Assembly (NCBI GenBank): GCA_032358165.1 | Contig: JAALGY010000023.1 | Location: 806,001-870,000 of the forward strand | Origin: Diplosphaera chodatii | Taxonomy: Eukaryota > Chlorophyta > Trebouxiophyceae > Prasiolales > Stichococcaceae | Direction: 5' to 3' | DNA: 64,000 nt | In this document: piece by piece, positions 1-10,686 of the stretch | How positions within the stretch are numbered: position 1 is the first letter of the stretch | How the letters are laid out: every line of letters starts with the position of its first letter | Notes under the pieces: generated by a model | The model's database searches: none | The model's input: only the letters and a program-made list of their open reading frames with translations | Told to the model about the DNA's origin: nothing | Made by a program: the position numbers and the translations under genes

Positions 1-344
1 GGTGCTCTTTCGACAGCATGCTTAGCCACAGTGGACCTCAGTAGTAACAGCCCTGAGGCAGGCAGCTTGTGCCCCCTTGGGTGGTGCACGTCTACATTGG
101 GCGTGCTGCACATGATGGAACTGGCTGACCTTCACGCGCTCAGGATCATACAGATCCAATGCTGCAAACTGGTCCACCAGGGCCGCCATGGCAAGCGTGG
201 AGCGGCCATACTCATCATCCAGCACGGACACTGGCACGCCCTGAGTGATGGCATCTGCATCGTGGAGAAAACAGCGACTTTGGACCAGCCCACAGCCCGC
301 AACCAGGTGCTCTTTTGTACCAGAGCATGCTTGCACAGTGGACC
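1..344. repeat. Imperfect direct repeat in introns (1-37 and 306-344)
   Basis: The segment at 1-37, starting GGTGCTCTTT and ending CACAGTGGACC, recurs with small changes at 306-344. Both copies lie in inferred introns of the left-edge gene, on either side of the exon at 130-254. This suggests a local intron duplication or a short dispersed element. Confidence 0.5.
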
Positions 345-1137
345 ACAAGGTTGCCGCACCTCCAAGCTGCCCCGACCGTGACATGGAGCTGTAGGTGCTG
401 CCCTGCGTGTTGGCCCTGTCCTTCCTGCATAGCAACATGGTTTGGGGATGAGACAGGCCATACCGTCTGTACCGTCCACAGGTGGTACGCTTCAGCGCCA
501 GGCAATCTCCGGGCCAAGAGAGAGCTCACAGCAGCAGGGCCTTCCGGCACTCGTCGCCATCGTCGCCGATGGCACATGAGCCTACGGCGGCGCTTTCGTT
601 GTCCCAGTTCCCGTATCGCGCCAGCGCATCGTCTGCCTGAAATGCTGCTGCGACGCCGGACGTGACCAGCAGCAGCGCATGCCGCCGGGACGCACTCGCT
701 GCGTTCTGCCTGCTCGTCAACCAGCATCAGCACTTGAGGAAGCTCATCTGGAGAGTGTACTGCTCTCGGCGGCATTGGCAGGCTGACATGCAGAAGACAT
801 GACCGTGGGCGCGCCTCAGGTGTGTGAGTGCAGAGGTTGCACGACATACCTGCATGCGTCGCTGGGGCTGTGCGGCTGACGATCATCTGCTGCTGCCTGG
901 ATCTGAACGCACGAGCGAGCCGGGCGCTGACTGGGCCGCCATGCTGGCCTGCTGGCTGGTGCAGGACACGTGGAGCACAAGGGTGCGGATTCGGCACCGA
1001 GCATGGCCGGACCGTCTGCACCTGGTACAGAGTTTCAGTGGCTTCCGAGTCAGCGCAGCGCAGGTGTTCAACGTTGCCTGTTCTGCACGATCTCGGCGCA
1101 CGAAGTGCTGGCATGCCATTGGTTGCCTGTAGTTCAC
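1..1137 (-). CDS. Probable thylakoid-lumen protein (possibly Psb27-like), 3' end beyond the left edge
   Basis: Four exons can be joined in phase on the minus strand: 1022-1137, 530-709, 360-424 and 130-254. The N-terminus is basic and Ser/Ala-rich. It is followed by SRRHALLLVTSGVAAAF and then DDALA, the layout of a bipartite chloroplast transit plus thylakoid-transfer signal with an AxA-type cleavage site. The mature part begins ARYGNWDNESAAVGSC, has a Cys pair (GSC...DEC), and ends in this window with an acidic, probably helical stretch reading VPVSVLDDEYGRST and ALDLYDPERVK. The start could be the ATG at 1137 or the one at 1119. The remaining C-terminal exons lie beyond position 1. Lumenal location is inferred from the signal. 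The likeness to the Psb27 family of photosystem II assembly factors is only an impression, and another lumen protein is equally possible. It is divergent from the PDI gene, whose start codon lies 118 bp away. Confidence 0.5.
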
Positions 1138-1255
1138 GGTGATCTATTTCGTAAACCTACCCCCTCTCGCCAGCCTGGGGTAGTCGCGGCCTTGCAGGCC
1201 CCACAACAGCACATCTACCACACTACGGCAGTGCATTTCGTCACAGTGCACAAGC

Positions 1256-4200
1256 ATGCGGCGTTCTACATGGCGGCCGGTGCCCCTGCTGCTGGCAGCG
1301 GCCCTCCTAGCGCTCTGCTCCGCGCAGCTCTGCACATGCGCTGCAGCCGCGGACCAGACAGACGCAGCGGGCGACGACGAGATCATCGAGCGCACAGTCA
1401 CGACGACCTTTGGAGATGATGAGGAGGGCGGGGCGGGGGCCGGCGACGGCGAACAGGACAATGTCGATGAGAGCGATGTGCTGGTCCTAACAGACAAAAC
1501 ATTTGACGACACCATCAAGAAGCACAAGAACATACTGGTAGGACAGCTCGGACCTGCTCACTCGCCAGCAGGATGTTGCATCTCTCACGAGCATCTGGAC
1601 GCTGTATTCGGCTCGATCATGCATCCGATCAGAGCCAGAAGGTCGGTACAACCGTCTGCGTTCGTGATCACAGGTCGAGTTCTACGCCCCATGGTGTGGA
1701 CACTGTCAGGTGTGCTGCCGCGACCACCGCACCGCATGTTGTCAACGTCACGAGATTGCATGTGCATGCACTGTGTGACCCTCCAACGCATGCTGCTGGT
1801 GTGCCACAGTCCCTCAAGCCGGAGTACGCCAAGGCAGCAACGACGCTGAAGTCCATGGGACTGGACGTGGCCCTTGCAAAGGTGCGATCTGTGATCAATC
1901 CCAGTTGGCGGCTAACAACGACTGCCCTGCTGGCAATATGCAGGTGCAGCAACGCTTGGTGCATGTGACTGCAGGTTGATGCGACAGTGGAGTCAGCGTC
2001 TGGCGAGAAGCACGCCGTGCAGGGGTACCCCACGCTGAAGTGGTTCGTCGATGGAGAGGCTCTGGAGTATGGCGGCGGCCGGACAGAGTGAGACAATTTG
2101 CCGATAGTACTGCCCCTAGAATGAAGAATGCCGTGGCGATGTTGCGTATAGCATCGATGAGTGCAGTCCTGTCGAACGTGCAACCATTGCAGCCAGTACA
2201 CTGAGGGAGTCGGCGCGTCCGGTTTCATTGCAGGCCAGACATTGTACGGTGGATCAAGAAGAAGACAGGGCCGCCTGCGCAGACGGTGGAAACTGCAGAG
2301 GAGCTGCAGAAGGCGGTGTCCAGCGCTCCGGCCTACGCTCTGGGCTACTTCAAGTCCTTCGAGGTGACCGACGGCCAATACCACCCTACCCAGTGCAAAC
2401 ACACGGCGCTCGTGAAATCATGGAAGCTGGAGCCATCCTGTCATCAGCGTGAGGCAACAGGTGGATGGCTCATGCACATGCCTGCTGCAATTGGCGCGCC
2501 ACTGCTGCCGCAGGGCAGCGCTCACAAGGTGTTTGAGGACGCTGCGCGCGCCATCGACGAGGTGGAAGTGTTCCAGACCTCCAGCGCTGATGCTGCCAAG
2601 GCGGCTGGCCTCGACAAGGAGGGCCTCGTGGTCGTCAAGACCTTCGAGGGCCAGGAGATGACGTCCGTGTACCCCGACTCGCTGACTGACAAGGACGCCG
2701 TCCGCAACTTTGTCAAGGCTGAGAAGGTGAGCTGAGCCTGGAGGCTCACATAGCCTGTGCCTGGTGACAGCTAGGAAGCTGTACGTGCTGCCTGCGCCGC
2801 ACTCAGCACTCTCTTTTGTTTGAACAGTGTGCTCTCAGCTTCACAGGATATCTCAGGTAGCCCTGAAAGATGTTTGGAGTCAGCATTCACTCCCTTGACC
2901 TGCTGCAGGTGCCGCCGTATGTGTGGTTCAACGAGGAGAACCAGCCCCTCATCTTCGAGTCTGGCATCAAGCTGAATGTGAGGCGCCACTCATGATGCCC
3001 TGGTGTACATCGATAAAACAAACGGTGGCCGAGCTGATCCAGCAGTGGTGTTGTTGCAGCTTCACTTCTGTCAGATCGTGTCTATACGACTGGGTTCAAC
3101 ACGCTGCAGGTCATCCTGGTCGGCCCGGTGGAGACTTTTGCCAAGGGCTCGCCGATCAACAACGCGGTGCTGAAGGCGGCTGCGGCGCAGAAGGGCAAGA
3201 TCGTCTATGTGCTTGCGGACCGGGATGGGCCCGACGCCGTGCCCATCCTGGAGTTCTTCAGCCTCCAGAAGGATGAGGACAACAAGGAACCCCAGGTAGT
3301 CACTGGAGCCAGGTTCATTTCATCACTGCGTGCAACTCCCAGTATGCTGCATTGCTGTGGCTGCGCTCGACCCACCTGGGTGCTGCATGAAAAACCAAAC
3401 AGTCCTGCATGTTGGTGCATGTTGGTCCTGCAGCGAGGGGAAGAGTCAGAACAGCGTGTGCGCCGCCTGATGGTGCCCTTCAGCCGCTGAAAGACCCCGG
3501 ACTCGGTCAGATTTCCATAATGACTTGCTTGCTGGCAGGTCGTTGGCTTCGACATGGAGTCCACTCGGAAGTACATCTTCGAGGAGTCTTTCTCCGAGTC
3601 GGCGCTCCTGAAGTTTGGCGCCGGCATAGCAGACGGCACACTGAAGGCGCACTTCGCATCTGAGGAGCCGCCAACAGAGCCAACCGACGAGGGCGTCACC
3701 GTGGTCGTCGGCAAGACCTTCGAGGATGTGAGCTGACAACGACGGCAGGCATCTGCATCGCACTTGGCAGAGGCAGATGGACATGCTGCACAAGCCACTG
3801 CACATGCCCGGCATGAGCTGGACAAAGGCTTCTGCACATAAATGCAGTGTTCCGACCTCCCTTGTGCGACACTGCTGCAGATTGTGCTGGACCAGAGCAA
3901 GGATGTCCTGGTGGAAGCATACGCGCCCTGGTGTGGCCACTGCAAGGCGGTACGCATGTTTACCCCGCAACATGCGTCCTAGCATGCCTGTGCGATGTTC
4001 AGACGTCCGTCAACCTGCCACTGCTGGAGAGTCAATGCTGTTATTGTGCATTCTCTTGGGTGCAGTTGTGACTATGTAAGCCCTTTTCTCCTCTCAACCT
4101 GAGATGACTCTGGGCTGCTGCAGATGGCGCCCACATATGTGAAGCTGGCGAAGCGTTTCGAGGGCATCGACTCGGTCGTCATCGCCAAGGTGCTTGCACG

Positions 4201-5505
4201 AAGCGCTGCGCTCTGCGGCTGGCATCAATGTGTGCCTGCTGTGTAGTTCATGCATCGATGCAATCCTGCTAAGCAGATCTGCACTCACCACCTCTCCAGC
4301 CAATCCGCGTTTGAACATGCGGCCGTGTCTCTGCAGATCGAGGCGCAGGCAAACGAGCACGAGTCGCTGAAGGTGGATGGCTTCCCAGGCATCTTCCTGT
4401 ACCCCTCGGGCAAGGACCAGACGCCCATCCCCTATGCCGGCTACGACCGCAGCCTCAAGGTGCAGGCCCACCACTCTCCTCGTAGACCACACTCATGTGA
4501 TGGCAAATCCGGCCTTTGCTTGCGCTGCTGTGCATGCGCCACGACAGTCGTAGCAGCATGTGGCTGTCGGGGTGGGCTGCGTCCCCGGGCAATTGAAGCG
4601 GGGCGCTAATACCTGCTGCTGGCTGGCCGCTGCAGGCGCTGACGCAGTTCCTGAAGGAGAACGCAAAGAAGGCGGTGTCGTTCTCCAAGGACGAGGAGGC
4701 TGCACAGGAGGCCGAGGACAAGGTGCTGCTGAAGCGACACTCCTCCTACGGCCTTGGTGTTGCTGACCTAAATGTACCAAGCCTGCCAGGCACAACCCGT
4801 CAGCTGCTGCGGCATCAACATCCAGCACGGACATGCGGTTGGGCGCCCCCGGCCGCCAAGGGGCTCACAAGCGAGCACTCGGAACGCAGCCGAGCTCAGA
4901 GCGCTGCCGAGCGTGAGGGTGTTGATCTGATCTTCCAACACACAGGAGGACGAGGAGGCGGCGCAGAAGCTGGCGGAGGCGGAGGATGATGTGAGTGATG
5001 AGGAGATGCCGGAGGGCCTGCCGGAGGGCATGGAGATGGACGTGGAGGGCGTCGACATGCCGGAGATGTCTGACGGTGGGTCACCATAACCATGTCTCTC
5101 AGCAACATGACGGCACAAACCCTTTGGTTGACAGGCGACAGCGCAGGTGAGGGGCCTTCGGCACCATCGCAAGACCTGTTAGTGTTCGGCCATCCGAAAG
5201 GGTTACCCTATCAAAGAGGAGCCATGGCAACACCAGAAGCAGCGGCATGCTGCTGCAACAGTGTTGTTGGTCGGGATAGCAGGATCTGGGAGACTGTCAG
5301 CACGGTGCTCGATTAATGTGCGTACCCGCTTGTCATTGGTACATTGCCGCATTTTTGGAGTGCATCACATGTCCTGATGGTGCCTGGTGCAGGTGAGGAT
5401 CCTGAGATCGCAGCGGCAGAGGACGAGGTGCTCAAGGCGGAGGCGGGCGAGTCGGCTGACGAGTCCACACAGACGACCGCCGACGCTGGCTCGGACGAGC
5501 TCTAG
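1256..5505 (+). CDS. PDI: Protein disulfide isomerase, ER lumen
   Basis: This protein oxidises, reduces and isomerises disulfides in the ER lumen. Exon 1 (1256-1537) gives a signal peptide with a Leu/Ala core, then an acidic stretch and the start of a thioredoxin fold ([18 protein letters not shown]). Exon 2 (1674-1709) encodes active site [12 protein letters not shown], and exon 10 (about 3881-3954) encodes the second, [13 protein letters not shown]. The order is therefore a-b-b'-a' plus an acidic C-terminal tail. Further exons include 1810-1881, 1975-2087, 2234-2363, 2514-2726, 2909-2977, 3110-3295 and 3539-3727. The cis-Pro loops GYPTLKWF and GFPGIFLYP are present. The protein ends GSDEL, a variant of the K/HDEL retrieval signal. 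The acidic segment before domain a recalls plant PDIL1-3/1-4. A poly(A)-like TGTAA follows at 5729. Confidence 0.95.
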
Positions 5506-5972
5506 GAAACCGCAATCTGCAAGCGAGCGGATGCTGCCTGCCTTCTCTGGCAACCTGAGCACACAGCGGACGGTGCACAAACATGCCGTTACACTGCGCC
5601 TGACATGTTGGCAGCAGTGGGACAGGAGTAGGCAAGCAGCACCGCGCACAGCTGTCATCGTTGACAGCGGCAACCTACGGTTCATTTCTTTCTGACTTCG
5701 TGACAACTCGCGAACCGGTTATTCCAATTGTAACTAGAGGCCAATGATCGGGCCCGCCGGCCAGCCCCTATCCCTGAGCTGGCGTGTGGTCAGGTAGATG
5801 CGCAACTTGTGGCCCTGTGACCAATTTTGGGTTTGCGGCCTCGTTTCTGTAGCTGAGATCATGGGTTCCTGAGACACCCATTGTCACACACAAAGCGCCG
5901 GCTTACCTCCTGCTCATTGACAAGACCAGTGCAGTACTGACTGTGCCATCCCGTATAGCTTAGGCTGGCAAG
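5506..5972. other. Intergenic region: PDI 3' UTR and upstream of the next gene
   Basis: This stretch of 467 bp lies between two same-strand genes. It holds the PDI 3' UTR with TGTAA at 5729-5733. I see no other coding signal or repeat. Confidence 0.7.
5729..5733 (+). terminator. Candidate poly(A) signal TGTAA for the PDI gene
   Basis: TGTAA is the usual chlorophyte polyadenylation signal. This copy lies 224 nt after the PDI stop codon in otherwise non-coding sequence. Confidence 0.5.
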
Positions 5973-6680
5973 ATGCATGGCTCGCTGAGCAGTCTGCCAG
6001 ACCATCACTTCGGTAGACTAGCGGCTGCAATGGAACCCGCCAGCACGCAGCCCAGGCTATTTGCAGATGCGGCGGCGGGGACAGCGGCGGCGGCAGCATT
6101 CACTGTCTCGTTGCCGCCGATTCGCACGGGATTTGGCAGCCCAATTAAGGGCAGCCCTGTCAAAAAGGCGGTGCAGTCTGACGTAAAGGGCATGGCGTCC
6201 AGTGCGTCCTTCAGCGATTGGGCCCAGAATCCAGCGGTGAAGCTGGCAGCCAAGCCAAACCGGCAGCGCAGCAGCCTCCAGCCCCCGGCAGCCAAGATCA
6301 GAGCAGCGGGGTCGAGCGTGAGGGGTGCAGCTATGCTGGGAGTGATTCTTCTGGTGCTCGCCTTGGGCTTTGCCATTGCTCGAGCAGCCGCCAGCCCGGG
6401 CAGCGCTCGGCAGCACACCATGCAGGTGTGTCGATTGTGAGCTTGGCATTGTGTCCATGTCAAGTCCACATAATCTGCAACAGCTGCGACAAGCTGAAGC
6501 CTATCAGTACTACTTCATGTTGCAAGTTTTGCGGTGACAGCAACGCTCACAACATGTAGGAGGCAAGGCTGCAGTTTCGGGCACAAGCGGGCGTACTAGA
6601 CCCCAATGCCACAGCACCATCGGCAGCAGAGGATTCTGAAGCAGCACTGCAACCTGACTCTCGGCAGTTCCAGTTTGAGG

Positions 6681-6713
<33 letters not shown>

Positions 6714-6763
6714 ACGCACAGGCTCGCCGCCTGTTACGGTCATCTCTTCCAAGCATTACCTGA
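5973..6763 (+). CDS. Hypothetical single-pass membrane protein with poly-Ser tract
   Basis: Two exons (5973-6425 and 6560-6763) join in phase through a GT-AG intron of 134 nt and give about 218 residues. The first ~110 residues are Ala/Ser/Pro-rich and basic, with SPIKGSPVKK-type phosphorylatable motifs. A hydrophobic helix MLGVILLVLALGFAIA lies near residues 115-135. The C-terminal part is acidic and ends with a run of ten serines encoded by AGC repeats, then HAQARRLLRSSLPSIT. The start could instead be the second Met at 6030. I do not recognise the family. One transmembrane helix with hydrophilic sides suggests a membrane-anchored protein whose compartment is unknown. Confidence 0.6.
6683..6712 (+). 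repeat. (AGC)10 microsatellite inside coding sequence
   Basis: Ten uninterrupted AGC triplets encode ten serines near the C-terminus of the hypothetical membrane protein. The length is likely to vary between strains. Confidence 0.9.
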
Positions 6764-7463
6764 GCCGCCTGGAGATTCCAGAGTAAGTACTGGACGATGT
6801 TGTGGCTCATCGTCACTGCAGATTGTTGAGGCCGAATCTGTCAGTCACCACGTCATTGCTTGGGCTGACTGCTGCACGTTGCCCATACAGCGTGTGCAGC
6901 GAGATTGACGCCCGCTTGCAACCACATGCGGCCGGCGACATCCTGAGGTACCAAGAACCATTGGTGCGCAGTGGCTGTGCACTGAGTGACATAGCTGTAC
7001 CAGAGCGTCGGTCATCAACCCGTGTGCCACCATCATTATGCTGAGCTATCTGACTATGCATTTGCAGGCACCACATCCATGCAACACGTCATCAGTCGCA
7101 GTATGCAGTGCCCCCTGTCTGGTGTCTGTTATTGGCGGCAGGTGAGCGGTTCCGCATGTTGTTGCAGTTGGTGTTGCGCAGTGCCATGCACAGTCAACTG
7201 TTAAACATGGCTCAAGGATGCGGTTGCCGTCTGCAGGTCACAATGATCCGCAACTGACAGCACTATGAACAGACAGGTTGCACGCCCCTTCACACTTCCG
7301 ATAACTTTGAAATGTCGTGAACAGAGGACAAGCTATAAACCACAGCACTCTGATGGTACAGGAAGACAGATGCAGCATCGGGTGGCAATGCCTTTGAACA
7401 CAAGTGCGTTGCTGGGAACTGTCCGCAATTTTATCTACTGAACAATCGTACATACAGATGCAT
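6764..7463. other. Convergent intergenic region
   Basis: This stretch of 700 bp lies between the stop codons of two convergent genes. Short open frames here show no family likeness or consistent splice sites. I read it as the two 3' UTRs plus spacer. Confidence 0.6.
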
Positions 7464-9008
7464 CTACTTCCCGTCGGCCTTCTCATCCGTCTTGCCATCA
7501 CCGCCACTACTGCCCTTGCCGCCATCGCTGCTGCCCTTTCGCTGGTCACCCTCACTGCCATTCTGCTGGCTGCCATCACCGCTGTCGCCCTTATCCTTGC
7601 TGCCGCCACCGTCGCCCTTTTCCTTTGCTTCATTGGTGTCATCCTTCTGCTGGCTGTCATCACTGCCGCCCTTCTGCTTGCTGCCGTCAGCACTGCTACT
7701 ATCTGCCTTGCTTTCGTCCGCGCCGTGGGCGTCCTGGCTGCCGCTGTCCCCATCGCCAGCATCGCCACCAGCAGCAGCAGCAGCGTCCTTCTTGCTGCCG
7801 TTTGATCCTGGTTCCTTCGCTGTCAGCTCCTGCGCATTGTTAGTGCCGCCACTGCCTGTGCCTGGCTGGTCGCCGCTGCCCTTTGCCTGGCCATTAACCT
7901 TCCCATCAGCGGTGCCTTTTCCAGGCTCACTAGGCTTGCTGTCGTTTTCTGCATCGCCGCTGGTTCCTCCCTGCGCATCGTCGCTGCCGCTGCTTGCCTC
8001 TGCATTGCTGCCGTCGCCGCCGCCGCTGTCACCACTGCTGCCCTGGTCCTTGCTGCCACCGTCGTCGTTGCTGGAGTCTGCTTCATCATCGCCACCATCG
8101 TCCGAGTCGTCATCCCCTGCGTCATCGTTGCCGATGACCTCGGCCTCCGTAATGTCCTGTAGTATCAGATGGGTTTGGTTCCAAGATGAGCGAAGCAGCA
8201 TGCATACATAATGCCGCCTTGCGTGGGTGTCTTTTGCAAGGTGCCAGCGTGTGTCTGGCGGCCGCTGAGCCATGCAAGTACGGACCGGCAAACGCCAAAA
8301 CAGCGTGCAGCATGCTGACCAGTTTGTCGCCGTTGCGGAATTGTGCCGGGATGCTGTGGCGGAAAGGGTTGACCACTATGGGGTCATCTTCTGCCCCCTC
8401 TCGATCCCAGTTCTGTGAAGCAAGCGACACTGCTCCCGGTGAGCAAGCAACCCCCGGTGCAAGCAAGCCTACTCTCATCAAAATGCATGTAGTCTGCAGC
8501 GCACCAGCAGCCGGTTGTAGAAGGCGCTTTCCCAGTACTTATCATGCGTAGACTCCGGAATGCTTCCTCCCATCCAAGGCACCATGTACTCCTGCAGTTG
8601 GCAACGCCGAAGTTCACATAGGAATGGTGCACAGAGCGGGGTCGCAGCACAAGTGGTCCATTCCGGGCTGACACATGTTCGTCGCGTTTATAGGAGACGC
8701 AACGATGATGCCATGAAAACTGACGACCAATGGACGGGGACGAAATGGTATGCGTGCAACAAGGCTGCTGCACTGTGAGCTGCATGTTCACGTGCACTGC
8801 AGAGGTGCAACGTAAGCAGATAGCTCTGGCTGAATGGCGCGCTGATCAGCATGTGCGGGAGGTGTCAGCAACACTATACCGATTGCAGACACACTCAAGC
8901 GGCTCATACAGCATGGATCACCTGCTGAGCATGCACCAGGACCACTGCACCACCGGAAGAAAGAGCGAGTCCGGCCATGACCTTGCTGAACACTGTCCGG
9001 CCTGCCAT
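7464..9008 (-). CDS. Unknown protein with short conserved-looking N-terminus and long acidic Asp/Gly/Ser tail
   Basis: Four exons join in phase: 8922-9008, 8505-8591, 8320-8412 and 7464-8156. They give about 319 residues. The N-terminus has a basic start followed by a hydrophobic segment (VMAGLALSSGGAVVLVHA), which could be a membrane anchor or a mitochondrial/plastid targeting sequence. Residues 30-90 look structured, with EYMVPWMGGSIPESTHDKYW and then NPFRHSIPAQFRNGDKL. From about residue 95 the protein is low-complexity: first Asp-rich (DDAGDDDSDDGGDDE), then Gly/Ser/Asp/Lys repeats, including units close to KGDSGDGS, up to the TAG stop. I do not recognise the family. The first exons carry the folded part, and the last exon alone (693 nt) carries the disordered tail. 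Confidence 0.7.
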
Positions 9009-9236
9009 GGCTCTGGGAGTCACCTCAGACCATTTTCCAGCAGTTTCAGGTGAACATGCAAGCTATATAACATTTTGCGTGAAGATCACATCCTTAGTCG
9101 GGGATCGGGGAAGGTGGCCGGCAGCTGGTCATTTGCAATATTTGTGTTGCGGTGATGAGATACGACGAAACTTAAACGCATAGCATCCAGCATTGCATGC
9201 ACCAGGCAACAGCCGGCGTATACATCAATATATACA

Positions 9237-10176
9237 TCAGTTTACATAGTTCCGAGTTGCCTCCGCACGCCGTGCCATCGGCAGCCGTGCCGTCACATCC
9301 CGAACGCCTGTCAGGTGCGCTACCAGCTTGTTTGTGTGGCTACGGCAGTCATTGCGAAACAGCTGCAGGTGCGTTGGCCACTCCTCCTGAAACGCAACCG
9401 CCTGGGCCACCGCCTGCATGTGCATGGCGGCATTGCACCCGCTGATGTCACATGCTTTGCTATCTGATTCCCTCACTGCGAAACAGCACTGAGCAAAGCA
9501 TTCAGGGCTGAAGCCTGCTGGCGGCTCGGCACCCCTGGCACTGACCTGCGGCGACACGTCCGCCACCTTCCAGCAGCGCCGCCGAGGCACACTGCTCCGC
9601 AGACGGCGCACCCTCGCCTCGCCCGGCACCGCCTGACCCAACATCAGCCTGCAGCGATTATCGCCCTGAACTCGAGCTGGTCGTGCCATCAACTCGCATA
9701 CATAGACGGGCACGTGCTTGAGCTGACAGATGCACGTCTCCTGCACGATCGGTTGTCCTCAGTTGTTCGGGGCCACCGGATGCAGATGTGGCGATGATTG
9801 TTACATGCGACGGCGTGTCCGTGACCCACCGTGAAATGGTCAGCGGCAGGGTGGGTTGCAGCGGCAGGAAGTCGTAGGCCGTGCAGGATCCGTCGGGCTC
9901 CTCCAGGATGACCACCGTGTGCAGCGCCAGCTGGTCGGGGTACAGGCGGCCCAGCGCCCTTTCGGCAGCCTCGAATGGCCCCACCAGCGGCACGGCGGCG
10001 ACGTGCACGCCCACCGTCGGCTGCTGCTGCGCTGCGTGCTGCTGACTATGCGACCGTCGCGCACTCCGATTACGCTTGCTCGAACAGTGATGAGTCTGAC
10101 TGGGCAGAGCTACGCTGAAAAGCACCTGCTGGTGTGCGACGCTGCATGCTGCACTGTGCCAGCAAGGCAGATGCAT
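9237..10176 (-). CDS. Putative NlpC/P60-LRAT-like papain-fold protein
   Basis: Three exons are in phase: 9830-10176, 9546-9648 and 9237-9413. The first exon starts at one of several possible Met codons. It carries a basic Ser/Gln-rich leader that could be a transit peptide, then GVHVAAVPLVGPFEAAERAL, LALHTVVILEEPDGS and AYDFLPLQP. Exon 2 has a basic block, VRRLRSSVPRRRCW. Exon 3 has FRNDCRSHTNKLVAHLTG. An early His on a hydrophobic strand (LHTVVIL) and a later Asn-x-Cys-x-x-His helix resemble circularly permuted NlpC/P60 and LRAT/H-REV107 acyltransferases, whose motif is NCEHF. This is inference from motif order only. It could instead belong to an uncharacterised plant family. The gene lies 228 bp upstream of the unknown acidic-tail gene on the same strand. 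Confidence 0.5.
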
Positions 10177-10686
10177 GTCTACATCTTCGTACGCCGTATG
10201 ACTGACTGCATCAGAAAGGCACGCGAAGCGCTCAGACCCTTCATGGCCGGGCAGGTGCTGTTATGATCATTTGCATGCCACCCTGACGCATGCGGCATGC
10301 ATGTGCCAAAGATGTGCCAGATCCGCCAGCGGTGTCCCGGCTCGCCGACTGCCCCGATTGCCGCCTGCTCAAATGCTGCGCCACTTTGAACAGAACGCTC
10401 AGTGCTAACGCAGTTGTACGCACCTCACCTGGCAGCCAGCTCAGCGTATCAAGGTACAGTAGGGTTTGGCTGGTCTTGGGGCTGGAGACAAACTCGAGGC
10501 CACCACGCGAGCACGTCATCGCCCGTGGCAAGCAACGAAGTTCACGAGCTCGCCCTCAGCTCGTGGCATTGCGATCTACACACTGCAAAGCAGCGAGACG
10601 ATCGTTGTGACAGCTGCGTCGCGTGCTGTTTTCTAAACGAAGACAAAGGTCATTGTCCTGCACATCCCGTTGCAGCTTGGGACGGC
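10177..10686. other. Divergent intergenic region
   Basis: About 510 bp lie between the divergent starts of the LRAT-like candidate and the FAD4-like gene. It presumably holds both promoters. I see no clear TATA box or repeat. Confidence 0.5.

Noticed and set aside
215..1114. Long minus-strand open frame of 299 codons
   Set aside because: It runs through the inferred introns of the left-edge gene and is Arg/Cys-rich without any domain. The in-phase exon set with a lumen signal explains the region better.
6683..6712. AGC run as a disease-type or regulatory repeat expansion
   Set aside because: It is a ten-unit coding Ser tract, ordinary for a GC-rich algal genome.
7404..7805. Plus-strand frame that looks like a multi-helix membrane protein (Leu/Ala/Val-rich)
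   Set aside because: It is antisense to the Asp/Gly/Ser repeat. Reading the complement of GAC/GGC/AGC-type repeats in another frame creates false hydrophobic stretches.
7492..8211. Long plus-strand frame rich in Pro, Leu and Ser
   Set aside because: It is the antisense shadow of the low-complexity acidic tail on the minus strand.
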